Assembly: GCF_016031655.1 (NCBI RefSeq)
Contig: NZ_JACCHQ010000016.1
Coordinates: 123,060 to 187,059 of the forward strand
Direction of reading: 5' to 3'
Origin: Bradyrhizobium glycinis
GTDB taxonomy: Bacteria; Pseudomonadota; Alphaproteobacteria; Rhizobiales; Xanthobacteraceae
DNA: 64,000 bases
Shown: in pieces, positions 17,035-27,459 of the stretch
Layout: every line of letters starts with the position of its first letter
Position numbering within the stretch: position 1 is the stretch's first letter
Made by a program: the position numbers and the translations under genes
The notes under the pieces: model-generated
Databases searched by the model: none
What the model was told of the DNA's origin: nothing
The model's input: only the letters and a program-made list of their open reading frames with translations

Positions 17035-17168
17035 CCAGCGGCCGTTTCCGAGCGCCGCGGTGCCTCGGAACAGGCATCCACATCACCGCAAAAACCACGC
17101 CTTAGAAGGCCCCAAGCAGCCCCTCGAATCACGCTTTTTGCAGCGCCCAAAAACGCCCTGCAAGAGCC

Positions 17169-17196
17169 TTGAAAGCCGGCCAAAAAACCCTATCTT
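17169..17196 (+). promoter_or_regulatory. Possible gyrB promoter
   Basis: TTGAAA at 17169-17174 and TATCTT at 17191-17196 with a 16-bp spacer. The pair lies about 120 bp before the gyrB start in the 280-bp gap after the paralog array. The match is moderate, so this is tentative. Confidence 0.4.
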
Positions 17197-17314
17197 CTCA
17201 AGAGGTTGTCGGAGGATACTTTGCGCTAGGCGCAAGCGGTCTTTCATGGCACAAATAGCCCCGCAAATCAGCGCCTTTGCGCCGCTGATTCGGGCGACAT
17301 CTCGAAGGCCTCTC

Positions 17315-19750
<2,436 letters not shown>

Positions 19751-19797
19751 GGCCGGCGTCGCATTGGGGCCGATCGGCCAGCCAAGCACTCGCTGCA

Positions 19798-19921
19798 CTT
19801 CTCCCGCTTGCGAGGTCGTCACGCTCGCAGATCGTGACGGGTGAGGGCTTTTTCCTTGGGGGATTGTCCCATTGCGGAGATAGCCCTCTCCCCCGCCCTC
19901 CCCCGCAAGCGGGGGAGGGAG
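19798..19921. repeat. Family B palindromic repeat, copy 4
   Basis: Contains TTCTCCCGCTTGCGAGGTCG, a GTCACGCTCGCAGATCGTGA hairpin, GGGTGAGGG, and CCCGCAAGCGGGGGAGGGAG at the right end. Follows gyrB by about 50 bp. Confidence 0.78.
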
Positions 19922-20022
19922 CGCACCACCATCTTGGCGACACCGCCCTGAACCTCTCCGCTCTTGATCACGACGAAACGGCATGAACCCGTTGGCCCAC
20001 TCCGACCGGGAAGCCTCGCGTC

Positions 20023-20490
20023 ATGACCGCTACTGCAACGCCTCCCTCCGCTGCGCCCTCACGCCGCCTCGGCATCATCGGCAGCATTGTCGGCGTGCTG
20101 GCGCTGATGGCGGCGGTGTTGCCGCATTGGGTCGTGCCGATCGTGTTTCCGCCGCCGCCGGCGGACAAGGTGATCGTCGACACCGGACATCGCATCAAGG
20201 ACCGCATCGTCGCGAAGGTAAAGGGCGTGGAGTATCAGGCTCCGAGGCCAGAGAAGTCGGCTGGACGAAGCTGGAGTGAAACCGCATCGGTTACGGCAAT
20301 CTCGCTCGGCCTGCTCGCCATCCTGTTCTCGGTGCTCTCCCTGATCTTCCGGGAGGAACGGCTCCTTGCCGCTGTTGCCGCCACACTCGGCACCGGCGCC
20401 ATCGCCATCGAAATCTCCTTCTTCATGATGGGGGTTCTGATCCTGATCGCGATCCTCTACGTGATCGGGAATATCATCGGGCTGTTCTAA
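20023..20490 (+). CDS. Membrane protein of unknown function
   Basis: 155 aa with an N-terminal membrane helix (about 15-36, LGIIGSIVGVLALMAAVLPH), a short soluble loop containing a proline cluster and VIVDTGHRIKDRIVAKVKG, and two more helices near 88-108 and 125-153. The loop between helix one and two is probably periplasmic. No domain recognised. It precedes murA by 130 bp in the same direction, but nothing ties its role to cell-wall synthesis. Confidence 0.75.
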   Translation: MTATATPPSAAPSRRLGIIGSIVGVLALMAAVLPHWVVPIVFPPPPADKVIVDTGHRIKDRIVAKVKGVEYQAPRPEKSAGRSWSETASVTAISLGLLAILFSVLSLIFREERLLAAVAATLGTGAIAIEISFFMMGVLILIAILYVIGNIIGLF

Positions 20491-20619
20491 GGTCGGTTTC
20501 CTGCCACAAGCACCGGACGGACGGGTGAGAGCCCGCCCACTACAATTGCTCCCGCGCTCAAATCTCTGTAGTTTCCGCCCGAAACAGGCCCTCCCACTCA
20601 ACAGGACAGCGAGAACCCC

Positions 20620-21915
20620 GTGGCGCCCATCCAATACATCGTCGAGGGCGGTCACCGGCTCTCGGGCTCGATCGAGCCGTCCGGCAACAAGAATTCGGCG
20701 TTGCCGATCATCGCCGCCGCGCTGCTGACCGAACATCCGGTCGTGCTGGAGAACGTTCCGCGGATCCGTGACACCGAGACACTGGTCGAGCTGGTCCGCT
20801 CGGTCGGCGCGTCGGCCGAATGGTCCGCGCGCAACACGCTTCACATCCACGCCAAGAGCATCCGCGCCGCCGACCTCGACCCCGAGCTGTGCGTGCGCAT
20901 TCGCGCTTCGATCCTGCTCGCCGGGCCCCTGCTCGCCCGCTGCGGCGAGGTGATGCTGCCGCCGCCCGGCGGCGACGTCATCGGCCGCCGCCGGCTGGAC
21001 ACGCATGTGCTCGCGCTGGAGCAGCTCGGCGCCAAGGTCATCGCAACCGACCGGCTCGAATTCCGCGCGCCAAAGCTCGCGGGCGCGGACGTGTTCCTGG
21101 ACGAGCCGAGCGTCACCGCCACCGAGAACGCGCTGGTCGCGGCGGTCGCCGCCGACGGCGTCACCTATTTGCGCAACGCGGCCTCCGAGCCGCATGTGCA
21201 GGACCTCGCCAATTTCCTGGTCGCGCTCGGCGCCAGGATCGAAGGCATCGGCACCAACACCATGATCATCCATGGTCAAGCCGCGCTCGGCGGGACGACG
21301 TACCGGATCCAGCCCGACCATATCGAGGTCGGCTCGCTGATCGGGCTGGCTGCGGTGACGCGCTCTCCCTTGCGCATCGCCCGCGCGGGCGTCGAGCATC
21401 TGCGCTCGATCCGCATGGGCTTCGAGCGGCTTGGCATCGTCTGCCGGATCGAGGGCGACGACCTCATCGTGCCCTCCAACCAGACATTGAAGATCCAGGA
21501 CGATTTCGGCGGCCATGTGCCGAAGCTGGAGGACCAGCCCTGGCCGGCCTTCCCCGCCGACCTGATGTCGATCGCAATCGTCACCGCGACGCAATGTGAG
21601 GGCGTGATCCTGATGTTCGAGAAGATGTTCGAATCCAGGATGTTCTTCGTCGACAAGCTGATCGCGATGGGCGCGCGCATCGTGCTGTGCGATCCGCACC
21701 GCGCCATCATCGCCGGCCCCAGCCGCCTGCACGGCGCGACGATGACCTCGCCCGACATCCGCGCCGGCATGGCGATGCTGCTCGCGGCCGTCTGCGCCGA
21801 GGGCACATCGACCATCAACAACGCCGACCAGATCGAGCGCGGCTACGAGCGCATCGAGGAGCGGCTGAACGCGCTGGGGGCCAGGATCAAGCGCGTGCCG
21901 GAGAGGAAGGGCTGA
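20620..21915 (+). CDS. murA: UDP-N-acetylglucosamine 1-carboxyvinyltransferase with Asp at the active-site Cys position
   Basis: 431-aa enolpyruvyl transferase making UDP-GlcNAc-enolpyruvate, the first committed step of peptidoglycan synthesis in the cytoplasm. GTG start at 20620 after an AGGACAG tract. Conserved SGNKNSALPIIAAALL (21-36) carries the substrate lysine Lys24; the catalytic-Asp region is FPADLMS and the phosphate-binding Arg region is MTSPDIRAGMA; the C-terminus has IERGYERIEERLNALGA. The loop that in E. coli reads GGCTIGARPVD reads GGDVIGRRRLD here, so residue 119 (codon 20974-20976) is Asp instead of Cys. Asp variants of this residue are known in other bacteria to be active and insensitive to fosfomycin. 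A second, Cys-type MurA elsewhere in the genome cannot be excluded. Confidence 0.93.
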   Translation: MAPIQYIVEGGHRLSGSIEPSGNKNSALPIIAAALLTEHPVVLENVPRIRDTETLVELVRSVGASAEWSARNTLHIHAKSIRAADLDPELCVRIRASILLAGPLLARCGEVMLPPPGGDVIGRRRLDTHVLALEQLGAKVIATDRLEFRAPKLAGADVFLDEPSVTATENALVAAVAADGVTYLRNAASEPHVQDLANFLVALGARIEGIGTNTMIIHGQAALGGTTYRIQPDHIEVGSLIGLAAVTRSPLRIARAGVEHLRSIRMGFERLGIVCRIEGDDLIVPSNQTLKIQDDFGGHVPKLEDQPWPAFPADLMSIAIVTATQCEGVILMFEKMFESRMFFVDKLIAMGARIVLCDPHRAIIAGPSRLHGATMTSPDIRAGMAMLLAAVCAEGTSTINNADQIERGYERIEERLNALGARIKRVPERKG

Positions 21916-21972
21916 GGCACTTCTTCCAAGCCTCTCGATCGAACATCGATCTCGTGCCCCGGACGCAGTATC

Positions 21973-22074
21973 GTAGGGTGGGCAAAACGAAGCGTGCCCA
22001 CCGCTTCTGTCGCGGTGTTGGACGGATGGTGGGCACGGCGCAAATGCGCCTTTGCCCACCCTAGGATTCTGGGT
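21973..22074. repeat. Family F palindromic repeat, copy 1
   Basis: Outer arms GTAGGGTGGGCAAA and TTTGCCCACCCTAG, inner blocks CGTGCCCACCG and GGTGGGCACG. A shorter CCGGCTCGCGCTTCGCGCGT element follows immediately. Confidence 0.82.
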
Positions 22075-22145
22075 CCCGGCTCGCGCTTCGCGCGTCCGGG
22101 ACACTTGGCCATGTTTTCGTCGCCCGGCTGTGCTAATGAGCCGCC

Positions 22146-23540
22146 ATGCTCGACACCGTCCAACATCATGCGCAGCCGCAAGCCGGCGTGCCGCAGAACC
22201 GCCTTGCCGAAGAATTCGTCGAGACACTGCGGCTCGCCGTGCCGATGATGCTGACCCAGCTCGGGCAGATCGCGATGATCACGACCGATCTCGCGATGAT
22301 CGGGCGGCTCGGCGAGGAGGCGGTGGCCGCGGCGGCGCTGGCCCATACTGTCTATTTCGTCAGCTTCACGTTCGGGCTCGGATTGACGTCCGCAGTGTCG
22401 CCGCTGGCGGCGCAGGCGTTCGGCGCCGGCGACGTCAGGCGCATTCGCCGCTCGTTGCGCGTCGGGCTGTGGGCCGCCCTGCTGATCTCGCTGCCGATGA
22501 TGGCCTCGCCGCTCTATGGCGAGCAGATCCTGCTCGCGCTCGGTCAAATGCCGCGAGCGGCCGCGCTGGCGCAGCACTATCTGAATGGCCTTGCCTGGGG
22601 CATCGCGCCGGCGCTCGGATTCATCGCGCTGCGCGGCATGATGAGCGCGGTGAACCGGCCGCAGGCCCCGCTGTGGATCACGCTGGCGGCGATCCCGGTC
22701 AATGCCGCGCTGGTCTATGCCCTGATCCACGGCCTGTTCGGCCTGCCCGAGCTCGGCCTGTTCGGCGCAGGGCTTGCGACCACGCTGGTCAATCTCGGCA
22801 CCTTCCTCGCCGCGCTCGCGATTGCCGGGCTGCGCAAGCCGTTCGCGGACTATCATCCGCTCGCCCGCCTCTGGCGGATCGACTGGCCCTTGATGCGCCA
22901 GCTGGTCGCGATCGGCGCGCCGATTTCGTTCTCGCTGCTGCTGGAATACGGCCTGTTCTCCTCGGCCGCACTGCTGATGGGCTTGATCTCGACCACCGCG
23001 ATTGCCGCGCATCAGATCGCGCTCCAGGTCACCGCCGTGCTGTTCATGGTGCCGCTCGGCATTGGCATGGCGGCGACGGTGCGGGTCGGTCATGCCTTCG
23101 GCCGTAATGATCCGGCGGCGGTGAAGCGCGCAGGGCTCGTTGCAGCCGTGCTCGGACTCGCGCTGGTCTCCGCGCTGACGATCGCTATCGTGATCGGCCG
23201 CTACGAGCTCGGTCGGCTGTTCTTCGGCGCGGGCAGCGAAAGCACCGCGACCGTCGAGCTGACCGGAACGCTGCTGCTGGTCGGGGCCAGCTTCTTCATC
23301 GCCGACGGCCTGCAGACTATCATGGGCGGCGCGCTGCGCGGCATCAACGACACCCGAATGACGCTGCTGTTCGCCGCGATCGGCTATTGGGGCGTCGCCT
23401 TTCCCATCGGCTGGATGCTGGCGTTCCACACAGGACTAGGCGCGGTCGGCGTCTGGATCGGATTCTCGATCGGCACATTCGTCTATGCCGGGCTCCTGAT
23501 CTTGCGCTTCCGGATGCTGACGCGCAAAATGGCGGGATGA
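22146..23540 (+). CDS. MATE family efflux transporter
   Basis: 464-aa integral membrane antiporter of the multidrug and toxic compound extrusion family (NorM/DinF type), moving drugs or metabolites out in exchange for Na+ or H+. Twelve hydrophobic segments are visible. Family features include LRLAVPMMLTQLGQIAMITT near residue 28, FGLGLTSAVSPLAAQAFGAG around 80-97, and IGAPISFSLLLEYGLFSSAA in the second half. Its stop overlaps the next gene's start (ATGA at 23537), and that gene overlaps the third, so this heads a three-gene operon with a DUF2867 protein and a DsbA-fold isomerase. Confidence 0.92.
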   Translation: MLDTVQHHAQPQAGVPQNRLAEEFVETLRLAVPMMLTQLGQIAMITTDLAMIGRLGEEAVAAAALAHTVYFVSFTFGLGLTSAVSPLAAQAFGAGDVRRIRRSLRVGLWAALLISLPMMASPLYGEQILLALGQMPRAAALAQHYLNGLAWGIAPALGFIALRGMMSAVNRPQAPLWITLAAIPVNAALVYALIHGLFGLPELGLFGAGLATTLVNLGTFLAALAIAGLRKPFADYHPLARLWRIDWPLMRQLVAIGAPISFSLLLEYGLFSSAALLMGLISTTAIAAHQIALQVTAVLFMVPLGIGMAATVRVGHAFGRNDPAAVKRAGLVAAVLGLALVSALTIAIVIGRYELGRLFFGAGSESTATVELTGTLLLVGASFFIADGLQTIMGGALRGINDTRMTLLFAAIGYWGVAFPIGWMLAFHTGLGAVGVWIGFSIGTFVYAGLLILRFRMLTRKMAG

Positions 23541-24025
23541 GAGCAAATGTCCACGAAGTCGCGCCTGAGATCGATCCGCGTGCAGTGCTCGCGGGCGCGC
23601 AGTTCGCCGATGCGTTTCGCGTGGAGATCGGCACCGCGGCGGTGAATGCCCGCGAGGCCTGCACCAGGATGGTGCTGCACGGGCCGCGCTGGATCGACGC
23701 GCTGCTGCACCTGCGCAACATTCTGGTGAGGCCGTTCGGGCTGAAGACATCGGGCGAAGGCGCGCCGGCGCCGGGCGGCATGATCGGCCTGTTTCCGGTG
23801 CTGAGCGAGACGCCGGAGCAGCTGGTCGCAGGCTTCGACGATTCGCACCTCGACTTCCGGATCGTGGTCGACGTTTCAGGCGATGCCGCGAGCCGCCATG
23901 TGACCTCGACCACGCTGGTGCGCACGCACAACCTGCTCGGCCGGACCTATCTCGCACTGATCATGCCCTTCCACAAGCTCGTCGTCCGCAACATGATGGG
24001 ACGGATCGTGGAGCCGGCCCGATGA
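23537..24025 (+). CDS. DUF2867 domain-containing protein
   Basis: 162 aa, soluble. Coupled by 4-bp ATGA overlaps to the MATE gene upstream and the isomerase gene downstream. The segments ADAFRVEIGTAAVNAREACT, WIDALLHLRNILVRPFGLKT and the C-terminal GRTYLALIMPFHKLVVRNMM match the DUF2867 family as I know it, whose members are around 150-200 aa or are fused to epimerase domains. The biochemical function of the family is not established. I use the coupled ATG at 23537 instead of upstream starts inside the MATE gene. Confidence 0.82.
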   Translation: MRANVHEVAPEIDPRAVLAGAQFADAFRVEIGTAAVNAREACTRMVLHGPRWIDALLHLRNILVRPFGLKTSGEGAPAPGGMIGLFPVLSETPEQLVAGFDDSHLDFRIVVDVSGDAASRHVTSTTLVRTHNLLGRTYLALIMPFHKLVVRNMMGRIVEPAR

Positions 24026-24672
24026 CGCTGTTCGTCGACCTCTTCTACTCCTACCGGAGCCCTTACAGCTATCTGGCGCTGCCCAAGACACTGAAGCTGG
24101 TCGAACAGTATGACCTCGCAGTGAACCTTCGTCCGGTCTATCCGCTGGCAATCCGCGAGCCGGGCTTCTTCAAGAAAGCCAATCCGCAATTCATTCGTTA
24201 TGTGGTGCTCGACAGCACGCGCGTAGCGGAGCACGAGGGCATTCCGTTCCGCTTTCCCCGGCCCAATCCGATCGTGCAGGATCTGACCACGCTCGAGGTC
24301 GCGGCGGAGCAGCCTTACATCCATCGCCTCACTCGCCTCGGCGCCATGGCGCAGCTCGAAGGGCGATCGCTTGCATTCACCTACGCGATCGCGCGCGTGT
24401 TGTGGGACGGCTCGGTCTCGGGGTGGAACGAAGGCGATCATCTGGCACAGGCCGCCGAACGAGCCGGCTTCGACCTTGCCGCGATGGATGAAGCGATCAC
24501 CGCTGAGCCGGATCGCTACGAGCAGGTGATTGCAGCGAACGAGAAAGATCACGCCGCGTCAGGCCATTGGGGCGTGCCGACCTTCGTGTTTGAAAACGAG
24601 CCGTTCTTCGGCCAGGACCGCATCGATCTCCTGGTCTGGCGCATGCAGGGCAAAGGGCTGACGAAGCGATAG
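24022..24672 (+). CDS. 2-hydroxychromene-2-carboxylate isomerase family protein (DsbA fold)
   Basis: 216 aa, thioredoxin-fold protein of the kappa-class GST / HCCA isomerase family. The N-terminal YSYRSPYSYLALPKTLKLVE carries the serine that replaces the usual redox cysteine in this family (SPYSY). The C-terminal part has HWGVPTFVFENEPFFGQDRI, where the cis-proline loop GVPTF and the FGQDR motif are typical. Characterised relatives isomerise a naphthalene breakdown product with glutathione; members outside aromatic operons act on unknown substrates. Overlaps the DUF2867 gene by 4 bp. Confidence 0.87.
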   Translation: MTLFVDLFYSYRSPYSYLALPKTLKLVEQYDLAVNLRPVYPLAIREPGFFKKANPQFIRYVVLDSTRVAEHEGIPFRFPRPNPIVQDLTTLEVAAEQPYIHRLTRLGAMAQLEGRSLAFTYAIARVLWDGSVSGWNEGDHLAQAAERAGFDLAAMDEAITAEPDRYEQVIAANEKDHAASGHWGVPTFVFENEPFFGQDRIDLLVWRMQGKGLTKR

Positions 24673-24673
24673 C

Positions 24674-25789
24674 TCACTCCGCCACCCGCACCGACTTGTC
24701 GCTTGCTGCCTCCGACCATTCGCCGACGACGCGATCGAGATCGCCGAGATTCTGGTGCATCTGCTCCAGGGAGAAGCCGAGCGCGAAGAAGCGCTCGGCG
24801 GTGTCGCCGGGCTGGCCGCGGATCAGGCCATCCTGACGGACGGACGCCACCGCCTCAGCATAGTGATGGAGCGCGACATGGACAGGATGGATCGGCGGCG
24901 CGCCGGCGCCCTCGCGCAAGGCGCTAGCGGCCGAGCGCAGAAAGCGCGCGATCACGGTGGACACTTCCGTCAGCGGAGCAGCCAGCCGCAGCTGCACCTC
25001 GACCGGCAACGGCAACACCGTGGCACGGCCGATCATCACGACGTCATGCCGCAGCCGCAGGATCGTTCGCAGCAACGGGCCGGTATCCGGACCGCTCGAC
25101 AGGCGCGCCGCGCGCTCGCGCTCGGCTTCGGAGCCGATCGCATTCAGGTTGACCATCGCGGTGCCGATGCCGTCCTGGATCCGGTGCAGCGCGTCGTTGT
25201 CGCGGCCGCGCGTGAGGCCTGCCAGCAGCTCGGCGAGGGCATCGGCGATCAGCTCGAGAAGAACCGCCGCGCTGGCGCGGATCTGCCGCACCGCGCGCGA
25301 GGGCAGCACCAGGAAGGAGACCAGCAATCCCGTGACGGCACCGACACCGACCTCGCTGACCCGATCGATCGCCGAGGTCATGGGATCGGCATGATGCAGG
25401 GTCGGAACCAGGAGCACGATCACGGCAGTGACCGTGGCGGCGCTGAGGCTCGGATTGATCGCGGCGATGAAGGCGAGCGGGCCGACGGAGAGGACCAGCA
25501 GGCCGAGCAGGCCCGCCTCGCTGGAATAGGGAATCAGGATGGCAATGGCGCCGCCATAGACGGCTCCGCCGATGGTGCCGAGCATGTAATCGCGCGTCGC
25601 CTTCAGCGAGCGGCCGACGCTCATCTGGGTCACGATCAGCGAGGTCAGCACCGCCCAGAGCGGCAACAACAGGTGCAGCGCGGTTGCGATCGCGTAAGCC
25701 GCGGTCGCGGCGACCGTGACCCGGATCGCCAGCCCCAATTGCGTCCGCCGCGCTCGAACCTGCTCAAACAGCTGCCTTGCGCGCGTCAT
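24674..25789 (-). CDS. FUSC family membrane protein
   Basis: 371 aa of the fusaric acid resistance / aromatic acid efflux (FUSC, AaeB-like) superfamily. Six hydrophobic helices lie in the first 170 residues (AIRVTVAATAAYAIATALHL, LLPLWAVLTSLIVTQMSVGR and so on) with the conserved RSLKATRDYMLGTIGGAVYG. A soluble, helical C-terminal region follows (about 175-371). Members export aromatic or other organic acids or are of unknown role. Converges with the isomerase gene, one base apart. Confidence 0.87.
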   Translation of the reverse strand: MTRARQLFEQVRARRTQLGLAIRVTVAATAAYAIATALHLLLPLWAVLTSLIVTQMSVGRSLKATRDYMLGTIGGAVYGGAIAILIPYSSEAGLLGLLVLSVGPLAFIAAINPSLSAATVTAVIVLLVPTLHHADPMTSAIDRVSEVGVGAVTGLLVSFLVLPSRAVRQIRASAAVLLELIADALAELLAGLTRGRDNDALHRIQDGIGTAMVNLNAIGSEAERERAARLSSGPDTGPLLRTILRLRHDVVMIGRATVLPLPVEVQLRLAAPLTEVSTVIARFLRSAASALREGAGAPPIHPVHVALHHYAEAVASVRQDGLIRGQPGDTAERFFALGFSLEQMHQNLGDLDRVVGEWSEAASDKSVRVAE

Positions 25790-25906
25790 ACGGAATATCC
25801 CGATCCACTGGCGCCGAGCAAAAGCATGGCTGATCCCCGCCGGCGCAAGGCCGCTTGAAAGGCCAAATCAGCCCGCCTAACTTGCGCGCCAAAACGAGGA
25901 AACACG

Positions 25907-27274
25907 ATGGCTCACGAAACCGCAACGCTCGCCGCCTATGTCTTCTATCTGAAATACCAGGATATTCCGGCGGAAGTGCTGGAGCGCGCCAAGGTGCTGA
26001 CGCTGGACTTCCTCGGCAGCGCGATCAGGGCGCGGCGCGAGGCGGAATCGACCCCGTCGATGCTGAAGATGCTGGAGGCGCTGGCCCTCGACACCAGGGG
26101 CGAATCCACCGTGTTCGGCGATAGCAAAACCTGGACGCCAGCCGTCGCGGCACTGCTCAACGGCGCGCTTGGCCACTCCCTCGATTTCGACGACACCCAT
26201 GCCGATTCCTCGCTGCATCCGAGCGCACCGGTGGTGCCGGCCGCCTTCGCCGTCGGCGAGATGGTCGGCGCCTCCGGGCGCGACGTGCTGACGGCGATCG
26301 TTGCCGGTTACGAGGTGTGCTGCCGGCTCGGCAATGCGCTCGACCCGACCTCGCATTATGCGCGTGGCTTCCACCCGACGGCGACGGCCGGCACCTATGG
26401 CGCGACTGCGGCGGCGGGCAAGCTGTTCGGCCTGACCGAGAAGCAGCTGATTGCAGCATTCGGCGTCTCCGGCAGCCAGGCCGCGGGCTCGCTGCAATTC
26501 CTGGTCAACGGCGCCTGGAACAAGCGCTACCAGGTCGGCGCCGCCGCGATGAACGGGGTGATCGCCGCGACGCTGGCGCGCAACGATTTCGTCGGTGCGA
26601 CCGAGTCGGTCGAGGGCAAGCACGGCCTGCTCGCCGGCTACACCGACGATGCGCATCCGGACAAGGCGGTGGCCGAGCTCGGCAAGACCTATGAGACGAT
26701 GAAGATCGGCGTGAAGCCGTATCCAAGCTGCCGCTACACCCATGCCGCGATCGACGCGCTGATCGCGATGCGGCGCGAGCACAATCTGACGCCGGACCAG
26801 GTCAAGCGGGTCGAGATCGGCCTGCACCGCAACGGCATCACGCTGACCGGCGACGCCGCGACCAAGCGGCATCCGCGCTCGATCGTCGGCGGCCAGTTTT
26901 CGATGTTCTTCACCGGCGCGCTCGCACTCGACCAAGGTTCATTCGGCTGGGACGATTACAACCGGCTCGGCGACGCCGCCATCGACGCGCTCGCCGACAA
27001 GTTCGACGTGGTGCAGGACGATCGCCTCGAGATCGGCCGCAGCCATCCGTTCGGTGCCCGCGTCAGCATCACCACGGACGACGGCGTGCATGAGCGGCTC
27101 TATGCCGATCCGTCCGGCGAGCCGAATTCCTTCCCGGACACGAAGGCGATGCAGCAGAAGTTTTTGACGCTGGCCCGTCCCGTGCTGAATGCGCGCGCGG
27201 AAAAGTTCGCGGATGCGATCATGACGCTGGAGCGGTTCGACCGCGTGGCGCAGGCGACGGAATTGGGGCGCTAA
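25907..27274 (+). CDS. MmgE/PrpD family protein
   Basis: 455-aa soluble protein of the 2-methylcitrate dehydratase / cis-aconitate decarboxylase superfamily. Shows the family layout: an N-terminal helical domain (LAAYVFYLKYQDIPAEVLER; FNGALGHSLDFDDTHADSS-like stretch reading LNGALGHSLDFDDTHADSSL), GASGRDVLTAIVAGYEVCCR and HYARGFHPTATAGTYGATAA, and the smaller alpha/beta lid domain near 265-390 (KPYPSCRYTHAAIDALIA). Good Shine-Dalgarno GAGGAAACACG. No prpB, prpC or methylcitrate genes nearby, so the substrate is open. Confidence 0.92.
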   Translation: MAHETATLAAYVFYLKYQDIPAEVLERAKVLTLDFLGSAIRARREAESTPSMLKMLEALALDTRGESTVFGDSKTWTPAVAALLNGALGHSLDFDDTHADSSLHPSAPVVPAAFAVGEMVGASGRDVLTAIVAGYEVCCRLGNALDPTSHYARGFHPTATAGTYGATAAAGKLFGLTEKQLIAAFGVSGSQAAGSLQFLVNGAWNKRYQVGAAAMNGVIAATLARNDFVGATESVEGKHGLLAGYTDDAHPDKAVAELGKTYETMKIGVKPYPSCRYTHAAIDALIAMRREHNLTPDQVKRVEIGLHRNGITLTGDAATKRHPRSIVGGQFSMFFTGALALDQGSFGWDDYNRLGDAAIDALADKFDVVQDDRLEIGRSHPFGARVSITTDDGVHERLYADPSGEPNSFPDTKAMQQKFLTLARPVLNARAEKFADAIMTLERFDRVAQATELGR

Positions 27275-27298
27275 CAGCTCTCGCATGAGAATGCTGCG

Positions 27299-27443
27299 CC
27301 CTCTCCCCTTGTGGGAGAGGTTCGCTTCGCGAAGCGAAGCGGGGTGAGGGGTTCTCTCCGCGAGTCCAACTCTCATTTGAATGCACCGATAGAGACCCCT
27401 CATCCGGCGCTTCGCGCCACCTTCTCCCACAAGGAGAGAAGGG
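27299..27443. repeat. Family B palindromic repeat, copy 5
   Basis: CCCTCTCCCCTTGTGGGAGA at the left and CCTTCTCCCACAAGGAGAGA at the right, with GGGGTGAGGGG and CCCCTCATCCGGCG modules inside. Lies between convergent genes. Confidence 0.82.
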
Positions 27444-27459
27444 AAGAGGAGCTCGCGTT

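Noticed and set aside
16814..17314. Extension of the gyrB frame by 167 codons upstream
   Set aside because: It overlaps the third paralog in another frame and has no GyrB similarity; ATG 17315 gives the usual protein.
20059..22227. A 722-codon minus-strand frame opposite murA and the membrane protein gene
   Set aside because: Composition (Asp/Arg/His-rich, no domain) is that of an antisense shadow; murA on the other strand is certain.
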